Made by a program: the position numbers and the translations under genes
Part shown: positions 1 through 8,700 of the stretch, piece by piece
Position numbering within the stretch: position 1 is the stretch's first letter
How the letters are laid out: every line of letters starts with the position of its first letter
The notes under the pieces: model-generated
What the model was told of the DNA's origin: nothing
Databases searched by the model: none
What the model saw: the letters and a program-made list of their open reading frames with translations, nothing else
Source: Verrucomicrobiota bacterium
GTDB taxonomy: Bacteria > Verrucomicrobiota > Verrucomicrobiia > Chthoniobacterales > Terrimicrobiaceae
Reading direction: 5' to 3'
Length of the DNA: 61,882 nucleotides
NCBI GenBank assembly: GCA_018970255.1
Contig: JAGWWS010000016.1
Coordinates: forward strand, 1 to 61,882

Positions 1-743
1 TCCGCACCGGCCTCCCCATTTTTTACACCTCCGCCGACAGTGTTTTCCAAATCGCCTGCCACGAGGAATCCTTCGGCCTCGAACGGCTCTACGCGCTTTG
101 CAAAACCGCCCGCGCCGTCCTTGACGAAAGCGGCCTGAAAATCGGCCGCGTCATCGCCCGCCCCTTCCAGGGACCGCCCGCCGGGCCCTTCCAACGCACG
201 GGCAACCGCCACGACTACGCCGTCCCGCCACCCGCACCCACATTGCTCCAGCGAGCCGCGGACGCCGGGCGCGATTCCATCGGCGTCGGAAAAATCGCCG
301 ACATTTACGCCCACACGGGCATCACGGAGGAGGTCCGCGCCTCCGGCCACGAAGCCCTCTGGAACAAAACCCTCTCCGCCCTCGACCGCTGCCGCGATGG
401 CGGGCTCGTGATGGCGAACTTTGTGGATTTCGACGCCGTCTTCGGCCACCGCCGCGACACCGCCGGCTACGGCCTCGCCCTTGAGGAATTCGACGCCCGC
501 CTGCCGGAGTTGGCATCGAAACTCCGCCCCGGCGACCTCCTTTGCATCACCGCCGACCACGGCAACGACCCCACTTGGCCCGGCACCGACCATACGCGCG
601 AACGGGTCCCCGTGTTGTTCCACGCAGCCGGCCTCAATGCCCCGCGGAACCTCGGCCTCCGGCGCACATTTGCGGACACCGGTCAAACCCTTGCCCGTTG
701 GCTCTCGCTCCCCGCCGTGCCCGAAGGCACCGCCATGTTCTGA
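1..743 (+). CDS. deoB: Phosphopentomutase, C-terminal part (gene runs in from the left edge)
   Basis: An open frame (first full codon at base 3) enters from the window edge and ends at TGA 741-743. It interconverts ribose/deoxyribose 1- and 5-phosphates in nucleoside salvage. The visible part holds the family-typical [10 protein letters not shown] stretch and the metal-binding [17 protein letters not shown] segment of the alkaline-phosphatase fold (metal-binding Asp and His), followed by a normal C-terminus. The N-terminal catalytic Ser/Thr region lies outside the window. The identification rests on these motifs, which are distinctive. Alanine dehydrogenase follows after 46 bases on the same strand, with no obvious functional link. 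Confidence 0.93.
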   Translation, partial: RTGLPIFYTSADSVFQIACHEESFGLERLYALCKTARAVLDESGLKIGRVIARPFQGPPAGPFQRTGNRHDYAVPPPAPTLLQRAADAGRDSIGVGKIADIYAHTGITEEVRASGHEALWNKTLSALDRCRDGGLVMANFVDFDAVFGHRRDTAGYGLALEEFDARLPELASKLRPGDLLCITADHGNDPTWPGTDHTRERVPVLFHAAGLNAPRNLGLRRTFADTGQTLARWLSLPAVPEGTAMF

Positions 744-789
744 CCGAAAATCCCCTTCCGCATTCGCCGCGATGCGGCATATTCACTGC

Positions 790-1890
790 ATGACCATTGG
801 AGTTCCCAAGGAAATCAAGGCCCAGGAGCACCGGGTCGCACTCCTCCCCTCGGCCGCATACCAACTCATCAAACACGGCCACAAGGTCGTTGTGGAAACC
901 GGGGCCGGTTCGGGCATCGGCTTCGGGGATGACAACTACACCCATGCCGGTGCCGAGGTCGTCAAAAGCCACGCCGAAGTTTTCGGGCGCGCCGACCTCG
1001 TGGTGAAAGTGAAGGAACCGCTGCCCGAGGAATACGGCCTGCTCCGGAAAGACCAGATCCTCTTCACCTACCTGCACCTCGCCGCCAGCAAACCGCTCAC
1101 CGAGGCGCTCATGAAAACCGGCGCCACTTGCATCGCCTACGAAACCGTCAAGGTGAACAACCGCCTCCCGCTCCTCGAACCCATGAGCGAAATCGCGGGC
1201 CGCATGTCCGTTCTCGTCGGCGGGTATTTCCTCGCGAAGCACAATGGCGGCGAAGGCGTCCTCCTCGGCGGGGTCCCCGGGGTCCTGCCGGGCAAAGTCG
1301 TCGTCATCGGCGGCGGCACCTCGGGCGTCAATGCGGCCCGCATGGCCACGGGCGTCGGCGCCGATGTCACCATCCTCGAAGTGGACCTCGAGCGGATGCG
1401 CTTCCTCGACATCACCATGGGCACCGCCCACACGCTGTTCTCGAGCGAAGCCGGCCTCATCGACCTCCTGCCCCACACGGACCTGCTCATCGGCGCGGTC
1501 CTCGTGCCCGGCGCGAAAGCCCCGAAACTCATCACCCGCGACATGCTCCGGCTCATGAAACGCAGCAGTGTGGTCGTGGACATCGCCATCGACCAGGGCG
1601 GCTGCCTGGAAACCTCGCGGCCGACCACCCACGACAACCCGACCTTCGTCGAAGAAGGCGTGCTCCACTACTGCGTCGCGAATATGCCCGGGGCCTACGC
1701 CCGCACCGCCACGCAGGCCCTTACGAATGTGACCTACCGCTACATTGAGGCCCTCGCCGACTTCCCGCTGCGCGATGCGGTCCAACGCAACCCCGCGCTC
1801 CTCGGCGGCATCAACATCTTCAATGGGACCGTCGCCTGCCCGGCCGTCGCCGAATCCCACGGGCTCCCGCACACGCCGTTCCAGCAATGA
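790..1890 (+). CDS. ald: Alanine dehydrogenase
   Basis: This 366-aa protein matches the usual length of about 370 aa. It catalyses NAD-dependent interconversion of alanine with pyruvate and ammonium. It begins MTIGVPKEIKAQEHRVAL, the standard N-terminus of the AlaDH/PNT family, and carries a Rossmann glycine motif (VIGGGTSGVNAARMA) in the middle. The ATG at 790 is chosen because it gives this canonical start; the frame is open further upstream but overlaps deoB without family similarity. Its stop overlaps the proA start by four bases (ATGA, 1887-1890), so the two are probably cotranscribed and translationally coupled. Confidence 0.95.
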   Translation: MTIGVPKEIKAQEHRVALLPSAAYQLIKHGHKVVVETGAGSGIGFGDDNYTHAGAEVVKSHAEVFGRADLVVKVKEPLPEEYGLLRKDQILFTYLHLAASKPLTEALMKTGATCIAYETVKVNNRLPLLEPMSEIAGRMSVLVGGYFLAKHNGGEGVLLGGVPGVLPGKVVVIGGGTSGVNAARMATGVGADVTILEVDLERMRFLDITMGTAHTLFSSEAGLIDLLPHTDLLIGAVLVPGAKAPKLITRDMLRLMKRSSVVVDIAIDQGGCLETSRPTTHDNPTFVEEGVLHYCVANMPGAYARTATQALTNVTYRYIEALADFPLRDAVQRNPALLGGINIFNGTVACPAVAESHGLPHTPFQQ

Positions 1891-3161
1891 ACCCGCTCGA
1901 ACAGGAAATCCACGAAATCGGCCGCCGCGCGAAAACCGCCGCCCGCGCACTCGCACTCCTCGGTCCCAAGGAAAAAAATGCCATCCTCCTCGCGATGGCG
2001 GACGAGCTGGTGGTGCGGTCGGCAGACATCCTTGCGGCGAATGCCTCCGACATCGCCGCCGCCGAATCAAACGGGCTCACCAAGGCCTCCATCGACCGCC
2101 TCCGGCTCACAGACAAACGCATCGCCGACATGGCCGACGGCATCCGCCAGGTCGCCACGCTCGAAGACCCCGTTGGCGAAATCCTCCGCGACTGGACGCG
2201 CCCGAACGGCATACGCATCCAAAAAATCCGCACGCCCATCGGCGTGATCGGAATCATCTACGAGTCCCGCCCGAATGTGACCGCCGACGCCGCCGTGCTT
2301 TGCCTGAAGACCGGCAACGCCGTCATCCTCCGCGGCGGCTCCGAGGCGCTCGCCTCGAACCTCGCGATTGCCAAGGCGCTCCAGGCCGGCGGCTTCCACG
2401 CCGGGCTGCCCGACTACTCCGTCCAACTCATCCCCACGAAGGAACGCGATGCCGTGAAAATCATGGCGGCCATGGACCGCTACATGGATGTCATCATCCC
2501 CCGCGGCGGCCATTCGCTCATCGAAGCCGTCGTCAACGCCGCCCGCATGCCGGTCATCAAGCACTACGACGGCATCTGCCACATCTATGTCGACCGCGAT
2601 GCCGACCTGGAAAAAGCCCTCGCGATCGCCATCAATGCCAAATGCCAGCGACCGGGCGTTTGCAACGCCGCCGAGACACTCCTCGTCCACCGCGATGCCG
2701 CCGCCGCGTTCCTCAAACTCGCCGCCCCGGAGTTTGCATCCCGCCAGGTCGAATTTGTCGCCGAGCCCGAAGCCTTCCAAGCCCTCGCCGGTTTCGGCTA
2801 CAAGCCCCTCCGCGCCGCGGACGATTCGAGTTTCCGCACGGAGTGGCTCGACCTCATCCTCTCGGTCCGCATTGTCGGCAGCCTCGCCGAAGCCATCGCG
2901 CACATCGGGGAATTCGGTTCGCACCACAGCGACGCCATCGTCACCGAAAACGCCGATGCCGCCCGCACCTTCCTCGCCGAAGTCGATTCGGCCACCGTTT
3001 ACTGGAATGCATCCACCCGCTTCACCGACGGGGGCGAATTCGGGTTCGGCGCCGAAATCGGGATCAGCACCGACAAGCTCCACGCCCGCGGCCCCATGGG
3101 CCTCGAGGAACTCACCACCTACAAATACCTCATCCAAGGCAACGGCCAGGTCCGCACATGA
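1887..3161 (+). CDS. proA: Gamma-glutamyl phosphate reductase
   Basis: The second enzyme of proline synthesis reduces gamma-glutamyl phosphate to glutamate semialdehyde with NADPH. The length of 424 aa is normal for ProA. The aldehyde-dehydrogenase fold is clear: a nucleotide-binding stretch around VILRGGSEA, the catalytic cysteine in CQRPGVCNAAET, and the C-terminal segment GPMGLEELTTYKY typical of ProA. It overlaps ald by ATGA at its start and the following small gene by ATGA at its end. No proB is seen nearby. Confidence 0.97.
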   Translation: MNPLEQEIHEIGRRAKTAARALALLGPKEKNAILLAMADELVVRSADILAANASDIAAAESNGLTKASIDRLRLTDKRIADMADGIRQVATLEDPVGEILRDWTRPNGIRIQKIRTPIGVIGIIYESRPNVTADAAVLCLKTGNAVILRGGSEALASNLAIAKALQAGGFHAGLPDYSVQLIPTKERDAVKIMAAMDRYMDVIIPRGGHSLIEAVVNAARMPVIKHYDGICHIYVDRDADLEKALAIAINAKCQRPGVCNAAETLLVHRDAAAAFLKLAAPEFASRQVEFVAEPEAFQALAGFGYKPLRAADDSSFRTEWLDLILSVRIVGSLAEAIAHIGEFGSHHSDAIVTENADAARTFLAEVDSATVYWNASTRFTDGGEFGFGAEIGISTDKLHARGPMGLEELTTYKYLIQGNGQVRT

Positions 3162-3349
3162 AAATTGTTGGCACCCGCACCGCAGGACCCGCCACTGCCG
3201 CCGACGCGGTGAACCGGGCCAACCGGCTTATCTCCGAGGCTTTCCGCATCGCACCCCTGAAAAAACCCCGCGGCTTCGTTGCAAAATTCAAGACTTGGCA
3301 GGATTACGAAGTTTGGCGGAAATCCCATCCGCACCCCCGCTTTTGGTAG
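3158..3349 (+). CDS. Small protein of unknown function paired with a nucleotidyltransferase
   Basis: A 63-aa basic protein begins at ATG 3158, overlapping the proA stop by four bases, and ends immediately before the nucleotidyltransferase start (stop 3347-3349, next ATG 3350). Visible features are an N-terminal helix-like segment and a conserved-looking C-terminal half rich in Lys, Trp, Tyr and His (KFKTWQDYEVWRKSHPHPRFW region). I do not recognise a family. Its size, its exact abutment to the nucleotidyltransferase and translational coupling suggest the two work as a pair, possibly a toxin-antitoxin-like module; that is inference only. Confidence 0.6.
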   Translation: MKIVGTRTAGPATAADAVNRANRLISEAFRIAPLKKPRGFVAKFKTWQDYEVWRKSHPHPRFW

Positions 3350-3802
3350 ATGCCGACCGAGCCGCATGGTCCTTTGTTGAAAGTCTGCAGCCTCCTGAAT
3401 GCGGAATCCGCGGAGTATATAGTCGTCGGCGCTTGGGCGCTGATTTTGAACAATGTTATCCGCGCCACGGAGGATGTGGATATCCTGATCGCCGAAAATG
3501 CGGGAAATTATCTCAAGGTGATCAAAGCGCTTTCGCGCCTCGAGGACGGGGCCGCAGCGGAACTCAAGCCCGAAGACTTCGAGAACAATGTGGTCGTCAA
3601 AATCGCCGATGAAGTCGAAGTCGATGTGAGCAGAAGGGCTTGGTCGGTGACTTTTGGGGAGGCGGCGCCGAACGCACAGCGGGCTTCGGTCGATGGAATC
3701 GAAATCCCTTACCTTTCGGTTGCCGACCTGATCCGCAGCAAGCAGACCCAGCGCGACCAAGACCGCATCGATCTGGAGATGCTTCTCCGCCTCCAAAAAT
3801 GA
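3350..3802 (+). CDS. Nucleotidyltransferase-fold protein (AbiEii/DUF6036-like)
   Basis: A 150-aa protein with the layout of minimal nucleotidyltransferases: a GAWALIL stretch (usual form GGxAL) followed by RATEDVDILI, which supplies the two metal-binding aspartates, then a helical C-terminus with SVADLIRSKQTQRDQDRIDLEML, resembling the end of AbiEii/DUF6036-type proteins. Such proteins often act in toxin-antitoxin or phage-defence pairs, but some have other roles. It starts directly after the stop of a 63-aa gene and overlaps acyP by ATGA (3799-3802), so it is embedded in a housekeeping operon rather than in an obvious island. The biological role here is unknown. Confidence 0.8.
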   Translation: MPTEPHGPLLKVCSLLNAESAEYIVVGAWALILNNVIRATEDVDILIAENAGNYLKVIKALSRLEDGAAAELKPEDFENNVVVKIADEVEVDVSRRAWSVTFGEAAPNAQRASVDGIEIPYLSVADLIRSKQTQRDQDRIDLEMLLRLQK

Positions 3803-4071
3803 AAACCCTCGAAGTCCACTACGAGGGGAATGTCCAGGGCGTCGGCTTCCGATACACCGTCAAAAACCTTGCCCGCGAATACGAGGTCTCGGGCACCGTG
3901 GAAAACCTCCCCGATGGCCGCGTTCGCCTCGTTGCCGCCGGCGAACCCGCCGAGGTCTCATCCTTCCTCGAAGCCATCCGCACCAGTGCGCTCGCCGGCC
4001 ACATCGCCCTCGAAACCCCGCGCGAAATCCCGCGCCCGGGCGCCCTCCGCGGCTTTTCCATCATCCCGTGA
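3799..4071 (+). CDS. acyP: Acylphosphatase
   Basis: A 90-aa protein of normal acylphosphatase size, hydrolysing carboxyl-phosphate bonds. The signature GNVQGVGFRYTV supplies the catalytic arginine, and TVENLPDGRVRL contains the catalytic asparagine. The ATG at 3799 overlaps the preceding stop and is the natural start because the domain begins at once. The stop overlaps the GTG of the next gene (GTGA, 4068-4071). Confidence 0.95.
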   Translation: MKTLEVHYEGNVQGVGFRYTVKNLAREYEVSGTVENLPDGRVRLVAAGEPAEVSSFLEAIRTSALAGHIALETPREIPRPGALRGFSIIP

Positions 4072-4913
4072 GCACTCCGGCCGTCCAAATCCAAAACATC
4101 ACCAAAACCTTCCCGGTCCACCTGCGCCGCCGCCGCGTGGTCGCGGTGAAAAACCTCAGCCTCTCCGTGGAAACGGGCGGCATCTACGGCCTCCTCGGCC
4201 CGAACGGCAGCGGCAAAAGCACGACCCTCAAAATCCTCCTCGGCCTCGTCACCCCCGATTCCGGCAGCGCCCGCCTCTTCGGCCGCGATTGCCGCGACTA
4301 CTCATCCCGCCGCGAGGTCGGCTTCCTCCCCGAGAACCCGTATTTCTACAAATTCCTCACCGCCGCCGAAACCCTCCGCTTCTATGGAAAGGTCTGCGGC
4401 ATCCCCCGCCGCGAACTCGACAGGCGCATCCCCGAACTCCTCGAACTCGCCGGCCTCTCCGAAGCCGCGGACCGCCGCGTGGGCGGGTTTTCGAAAGGAA
4501 TGCTACAGCGCATCGGCCTCGCCCAGGCGCTCATCCAGGACCCCAGCCTCCTCGTCCTCGACGAACCCACCGCCGGCGTGGACCCCGCCGGTTCGCACCA
4601 GATCCGCGACCTCATCCTCGACCTCAAGAAACGCGGCAAAACCATCCTCCTCACCTCGCACCTCCTCGAGCAGGTCCAGGAAATCTGCGACCGCGTCGGC
4701 ATCATGGCCCGCGGCGAAATGGTGCGCGAGGGACCCCTCGGCGACCTCGTCGCGGTAAAAAACCAGACCGAATTCGTCGTCGAAAACGCCACGCCCGAGC
4801 TCGCGGCGCAAATCGAGCGCCTCGTCCGCGAATCCCCCGCCAAGCTCGTCGCCGCCCGCCAGCCCCAGCGCTCGCTCGAAACCGTTTTCCTCGAGCTGAC
4901 CTCAAAAAATTGA
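4068..4913 (+). CDS. ABC transporter ATP-binding protein (ABC-2 / exporter type)
   Basis: A 281-aa ATPase begins at GTG 4068, overlapping the acyP stop. It has Walker A GPNGSGKSTT, a Q-loop-region segment VGFLPENPYFY, signature FSKGMLQRIGLAQAL and Walker B LLVLDEPTAGVDP, followed by a C-terminal extension typical of ABC-2 exporters and gliding/antibiotic-export ATPases. No ABC-2 permease follows; instead a small single-helix protein overlaps its stop (TTGA, 4910-4913). The substrate cannot be inferred. Confidence 0.93.
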   Translation: MSTPAVQIQNITKTFPVHLRRRRVVAVKNLSLSVETGGIYGLLGPNGSGKSTTLKILLGLVTPDSGSARLFGRDCRDYSSRREVGFLPENPYFYKFLTAAETLRFYGKVCGIPRRELDRRIPELLELAGLSEAADRRVGGFSKGMLQRIGLAQALIQDPSLLVLDEPTAGVDPAGSHQIRDLILDLKKRGKTILLTSHLLEQVQEICDRVGIMARGEMVREGPLGDLVAVKNQTEFVVENATPELAAQIERLVRESPAKLVAARQPQRSLETVFLELTSKN

Positions 4914-5290
4914 ACCCCACCCCGACAGTCAAACGCGCCTCCGGACGACTCGTCGTCCTCATCCTCATCATCCTCTGCCTGATAGGCTTCCTCGCTACCG
5001 TCTCGAACTATAAAAAATTCAACCCACTCAGCACCAACGCCTCCGTTTCATCCCCCGGTAATCCAGCCATCATCAAGGCCCTTTTCGAACCCGGCGCCAA
5101 CATCCAACCCGGCCAGCGCGTCCTCATCCGCGTCCCCGGCGCCGACCCCGAGCGCCTCGCAGGCACCATCGTTTCCATCGCCACCGACGGCACCGCCACC
5201 ATCGAAACCACCTCCCCGCTCGACTCCCCCGCAGGCACCCCCGCCACCGCCAGCATCGAAGGAACCCTCCCGCCACAGCCGCAGGATTGA
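4910..5290 (+). CDS. Small membrane-anchored protein next to the ABC ATPase
   Basis: A 126-aa protein with a probable TTG start at 4910 that overlaps the ABC ATPase stop. It has a short basic N-terminus (TPTVKRASGR), one hydrophobic helix at about residues 15-31 (LVVLILIILCLIGFLATV), and a soluble domain of about 90 residues rich in Pro, Thr and Ala. The part around GQRVLIRVPGADPERLAGTIVSI looks like a small beta-barrel or lipoyl/HlyD-like strand segment. I do not recognise the family. Topology suggests a periplasmic domain tethered to the inner membrane. The TTG start is inferred from coupling. Confidence 0.65.
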   Translation: MNPTPTVKRASGRLVVLILIILCLIGFLATVSNYKKFNPLSTNASVSSPGNPAIIKALFEPGANIQPGQRVLIRVPGADPERLAGTIVSIATDGTATIETTSPLDSPAGTPATASIEGTLPPQPQD

Positions 5291-5343
5291 CCCTTCGTAG
5301 TATTGCGTTTTCCGGACAGGTTAAAAAATTTTCCAGAAACGCC

Positions 5344-5373
5344 TTGCAAAAGCCATTTTCCGTTCGCTAAGAA
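5344..5373 (+). promoter_or_regulatory. Possible promoter of the HU/IHF gene
   Basis: TTGCAA (5344-5349) and TAAGAA (5368-5373) are separated by 18 bases in the 140-base gap before the HU/IHF gene. The spacing and AT content stand out against the GC-rich surroundings. It would give a leader of about 50 bases. No clear Shine-Dalgarno sequence lies before the ATG at 5431. Confidence 0.3.
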
Positions 5374-5430
5374 ATTCCCCGTTGTTTCGGCAACACCCAA
5401 ACCCAACCCAAGAAGCAAAAAACAAGCACT

Positions 5431-5748
5431 ATGGCAAACCTCACCAAACGCGATCTCGTCATGCAGATCAGCAAACAAACGGGACTCACCCAGCAGGAAG
5501 TCTTTAGCGTTATCCAGCTCACCCTGGACGGCATCACAGACGCCCTCGCCACCGGCCGCGATGTGGAACTCCGCAACTTCGGCGTTTTCGAAGTCCGCCT
5601 CACCAAGTCCCGCGTCGGCCGCAACCCGAACAAACCCGAGCACGATGTCGTCATCCCGGCCCGTGCCACCGTGAAGTTCAAGTCCGGCAAAATCATGCGC
5701 CAGCGCGTCCTGCTCCGCACCGACGAGTTGCGCGGCAAGCAGGGCTAA
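5431..5748 (+). CDS. HU/IHF family DNA-binding protein
   Basis: A 105-aa nucleoid protein of the bacterial DNA-binding HU/IHF family. It begins with the typical helix pair (LTKRDLVMQISKQTGLTQ), has the RNFGVFEVR beta strand, and carries the DNA-intercalating arm motif around GRNPNKPEHDVVIPAR, followed by VKFKSGK. The short extra C-terminal tail (about 10 residues after KIMRQRVL) is variable in the family. It stands alone after a 140-base gap and is followed after 22 bases by uvrA. Confidence 0.95.
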   Translation: MANLTKRDLVMQISKQTGLTQQEVFSVIQLTLDGITDALATGRDVELRNFGVFEVRLTKSRVGRNPNKPEHDVVIPARATVKFKSGKIMRQRVLLRTDELRGKQG

Positions 5749-5770
5749 CCGCCCCGCCTGATTCCATCGG

Positions 5771-8700
5771 GTGGATTCCATCCGGCTCCGCGGAGCCAGA
5801 CAAAACAACCTCCAATCGATCGACCTTGAGCTTCCCCTCGGGAAGCTCATTGTCGTTACTGGACCCAGCGGCAGTGGCAAGTCCAGCCTCGCCTTCGACA
5901 CCATTTATGCCGAAGGCCAGCGCCGCTATGTCGAGACCTTCAGCCCCTACACGCGCCAGTTCCTCGAGCGGATGGACAAACCGCTCGCGGACAGCATCGA
6001 AGGCATCCCCCCCGCCATCGCCATCGAGCAGGCGAACAATGTCCGCACCACCCGCTCGACCGTCGGCACCATCACCGAGGTCAACGACTACCTGAAGCTC
6101 CTCTTACCCCGAGCCGCCAAGGCTTTCTGCCCCGGATGCGGCGGCGAAATCGTCCCCGGCACCCCGCGTTCCATCCTCCGCAGCCTCTTCGCCGCCCACG
6201 CCGGGAAAACCCTCCTCATCGCCTTCCCCATCAAGGTCCCGGAAAAAACCAAACCGGCCGATTTCTTCGAATTCCTCGCCGGCCAGGGCTACCTCCGCGT
6301 GTGGCTGGAGGGAAAAACCCACCGCACCGACGAACCCCCCTCCCTAAAAAAACTCCCCACCGAAATCCTTGTCATCCAAGACCGCATTGACCTGGATTCC
6401 TCAGCCACCCCCCGCCTCACCGAATCCCTCGAAACCGCCCTCCGCCTCGGCAACGACCGCCTCGCCGCCATCGACCCCGCCACCGGCCGCATCGAAACCC
6501 ACACCTCCGGTTGGCATTGCGCCCCCTGCAGCATCGACATCCGCCCCCCCTCGCCGGGCCTCTTCTCCTTCAACTCCCCCCTCGGCGCCTGCCCGGAGTG
6601 CAAAGGCTTCGGCCGCATCATCGGCATCGACATGCAGCGCGCCATCCCCGACCGCTCGCTCTCGATTTCCGAAGGCGTCATCCGCCCGTTCCAGAGCGGC
6701 CAGTCCGCCGAGTGCCAGGACGACCTCCTCCGCCACTGCCGCAAGCGCGGCATCGAAATCCACCGCTCCTTCGAGCGCCTCCCGAAACCCGACCAGGATT
6801 TCGTCATCCACGGCGAACCCGGCCTCGAGCCGGGCGAAGCCTGGGAATCCGGCGCGTGGTATGGCGTGGACGGCTATTTCCGCTGGCTGGAGGGCAAAGC
6901 CTACAAAATGCATATCCGCGTGCTGCTCTCGCGCTACCGCAGCTACCAGCCGTGCCCGAAATGCCGCGGCGGCCGCTTCCAGCCCGAAACGCTCAATTAC
7001 AAAATCGCCGGCCTCACCCTCCCCGAACTCGCCGCCCTCCCGCTCCACCGCCTTCTCCCCATCCTCGAAGGCCTCCAAATCCCCCACGCCGATTCCTCCG
7101 CCAAGCTCGTCCACAGGCAAATCGCCTCCCGCACCGCCTACCTCTGCCGCATCGGCCTCGGCTACCTCTCGCTCGACCGCCCCACGCGCTCCCTCTCCGG
7201 CGGCGAACTCCAGCGCGTCAACCTCACCACCTGCCTCGGCGCCTCCCTCGTCAACACCCTCTTCGTCCTCGACGAACCCAGCGTGGGCCTCCACCCCCGC
7301 GACACCTCCCGCCTCATCGAAACCATGCAAGGCCTCCGCGACAAGGGGAACACCCTCCTCGTCGTCGAGCACGAGGAAGCCGTCATCCGCGCCGCCGACG
7401 AACTCGTGGACATCGGCCCCGGCCGCGGCCGCTCGGGCGGCCAACTCCTCTACTGCGGCCCCGCCGGAAATTTCGCCTCCGCGAAAAACTCCCTCACCGC
7501 CGATTACCTCACGGGGAAAAAATCCATCCCCGTCCCGAAAAAACGCCGCAAGCCCGCCGGCCACATCGCCCTCAAGGGCGTCACCCACCACAACCTCAAA
7601 AACCTCTCCGCGAAATTCCCCCTCGGCGTCCTCTGCGCCGTCACCGGCGTCTCGGGCTCGGGAAAAACCTCGCTCGTCCGCGATGTCCTCCACCGCCAGC
7701 TCGTCGGGGGCGATGCACCCGAGGAAGAAGCCGCCGGCTTCGTCAAATCCCTCTCCGGCGACGACGAAGTGGACGAAGTCGTCATGGTGGACCAGTCCCC
7801 GCTCGCGAAAACCCCGCGCTCCACGCCCGCCGTCTACCTCGGCGTCTACGACCACATCCGCGAACTCTTCGGCGACACCCCCGCCGCCGAAGCCGCCGGC
7901 TTCACCCCCTCCAGCTTCTCCTTCAATTCCGGCAACGGCCGTTGCGACCGCTGCAGCGGCCTCGGCTTCGAAAAGGTCGAGATGCAATTCCTCAGCGACC
8001 TCTTCCTCCGCTGCCCCGAGTGCGAAGGCACCCGCTTCCGCGCACCCCTCCTGAAAATCCAGGTCGCCGGGAAATCCATCCACGAAGTCCTCGAACTCAC
8101 CGCCTCCGAAGCCGTCGAATTCTTCGCCCCCCTCGACCCCGCCGGGAAAATCACCGGCCCGCTGAAGCTCCTCGCCGAAGTCGGCCTCGACTACCTCAAG
8201 CTCGGCCAGCCCGTGAATTCCCTCTCCGGCGGCGAATCCCAGCGCCTCAAGCTCGTCCACCACCTCGTCCGCCAATCCCGCGAACGCGCCCTCCTCATCT
8301 TCGACGAACCCACCACCGGCCTCCACTTCGACGATGTCGCCCTCCTCGTGAAGGTCTTCCACCGCCTCGTGGACCAGGGCAACTCCGTCATCGTCATCGA
8401 GCACAACCTCGAAGTCGTCAAATGCGCGGACTGGATCATCGACCTCGGCCCCGAGGGCGGCGACGAAGGCGGGAAAATCGTCGCCGAGGGCACCCCCGAA
8501 AAAATCCTCTCCGTCCCCGCCTCCCACACCGCCCGCTTCCTCGCACCCCTCCTGGAGGGACCCGCCCCGTCGGGCCCTTCCCCGCTGCTCAACGAATCCC
8601 CCCTCCCAAAAAATCCCCCGCCCGCGAAAACCATCTCCGTCCGCGGCGCCCGCGAGCACAACCTCAAGAACATCGATATCGACATCCCCCGAGACGGCAT

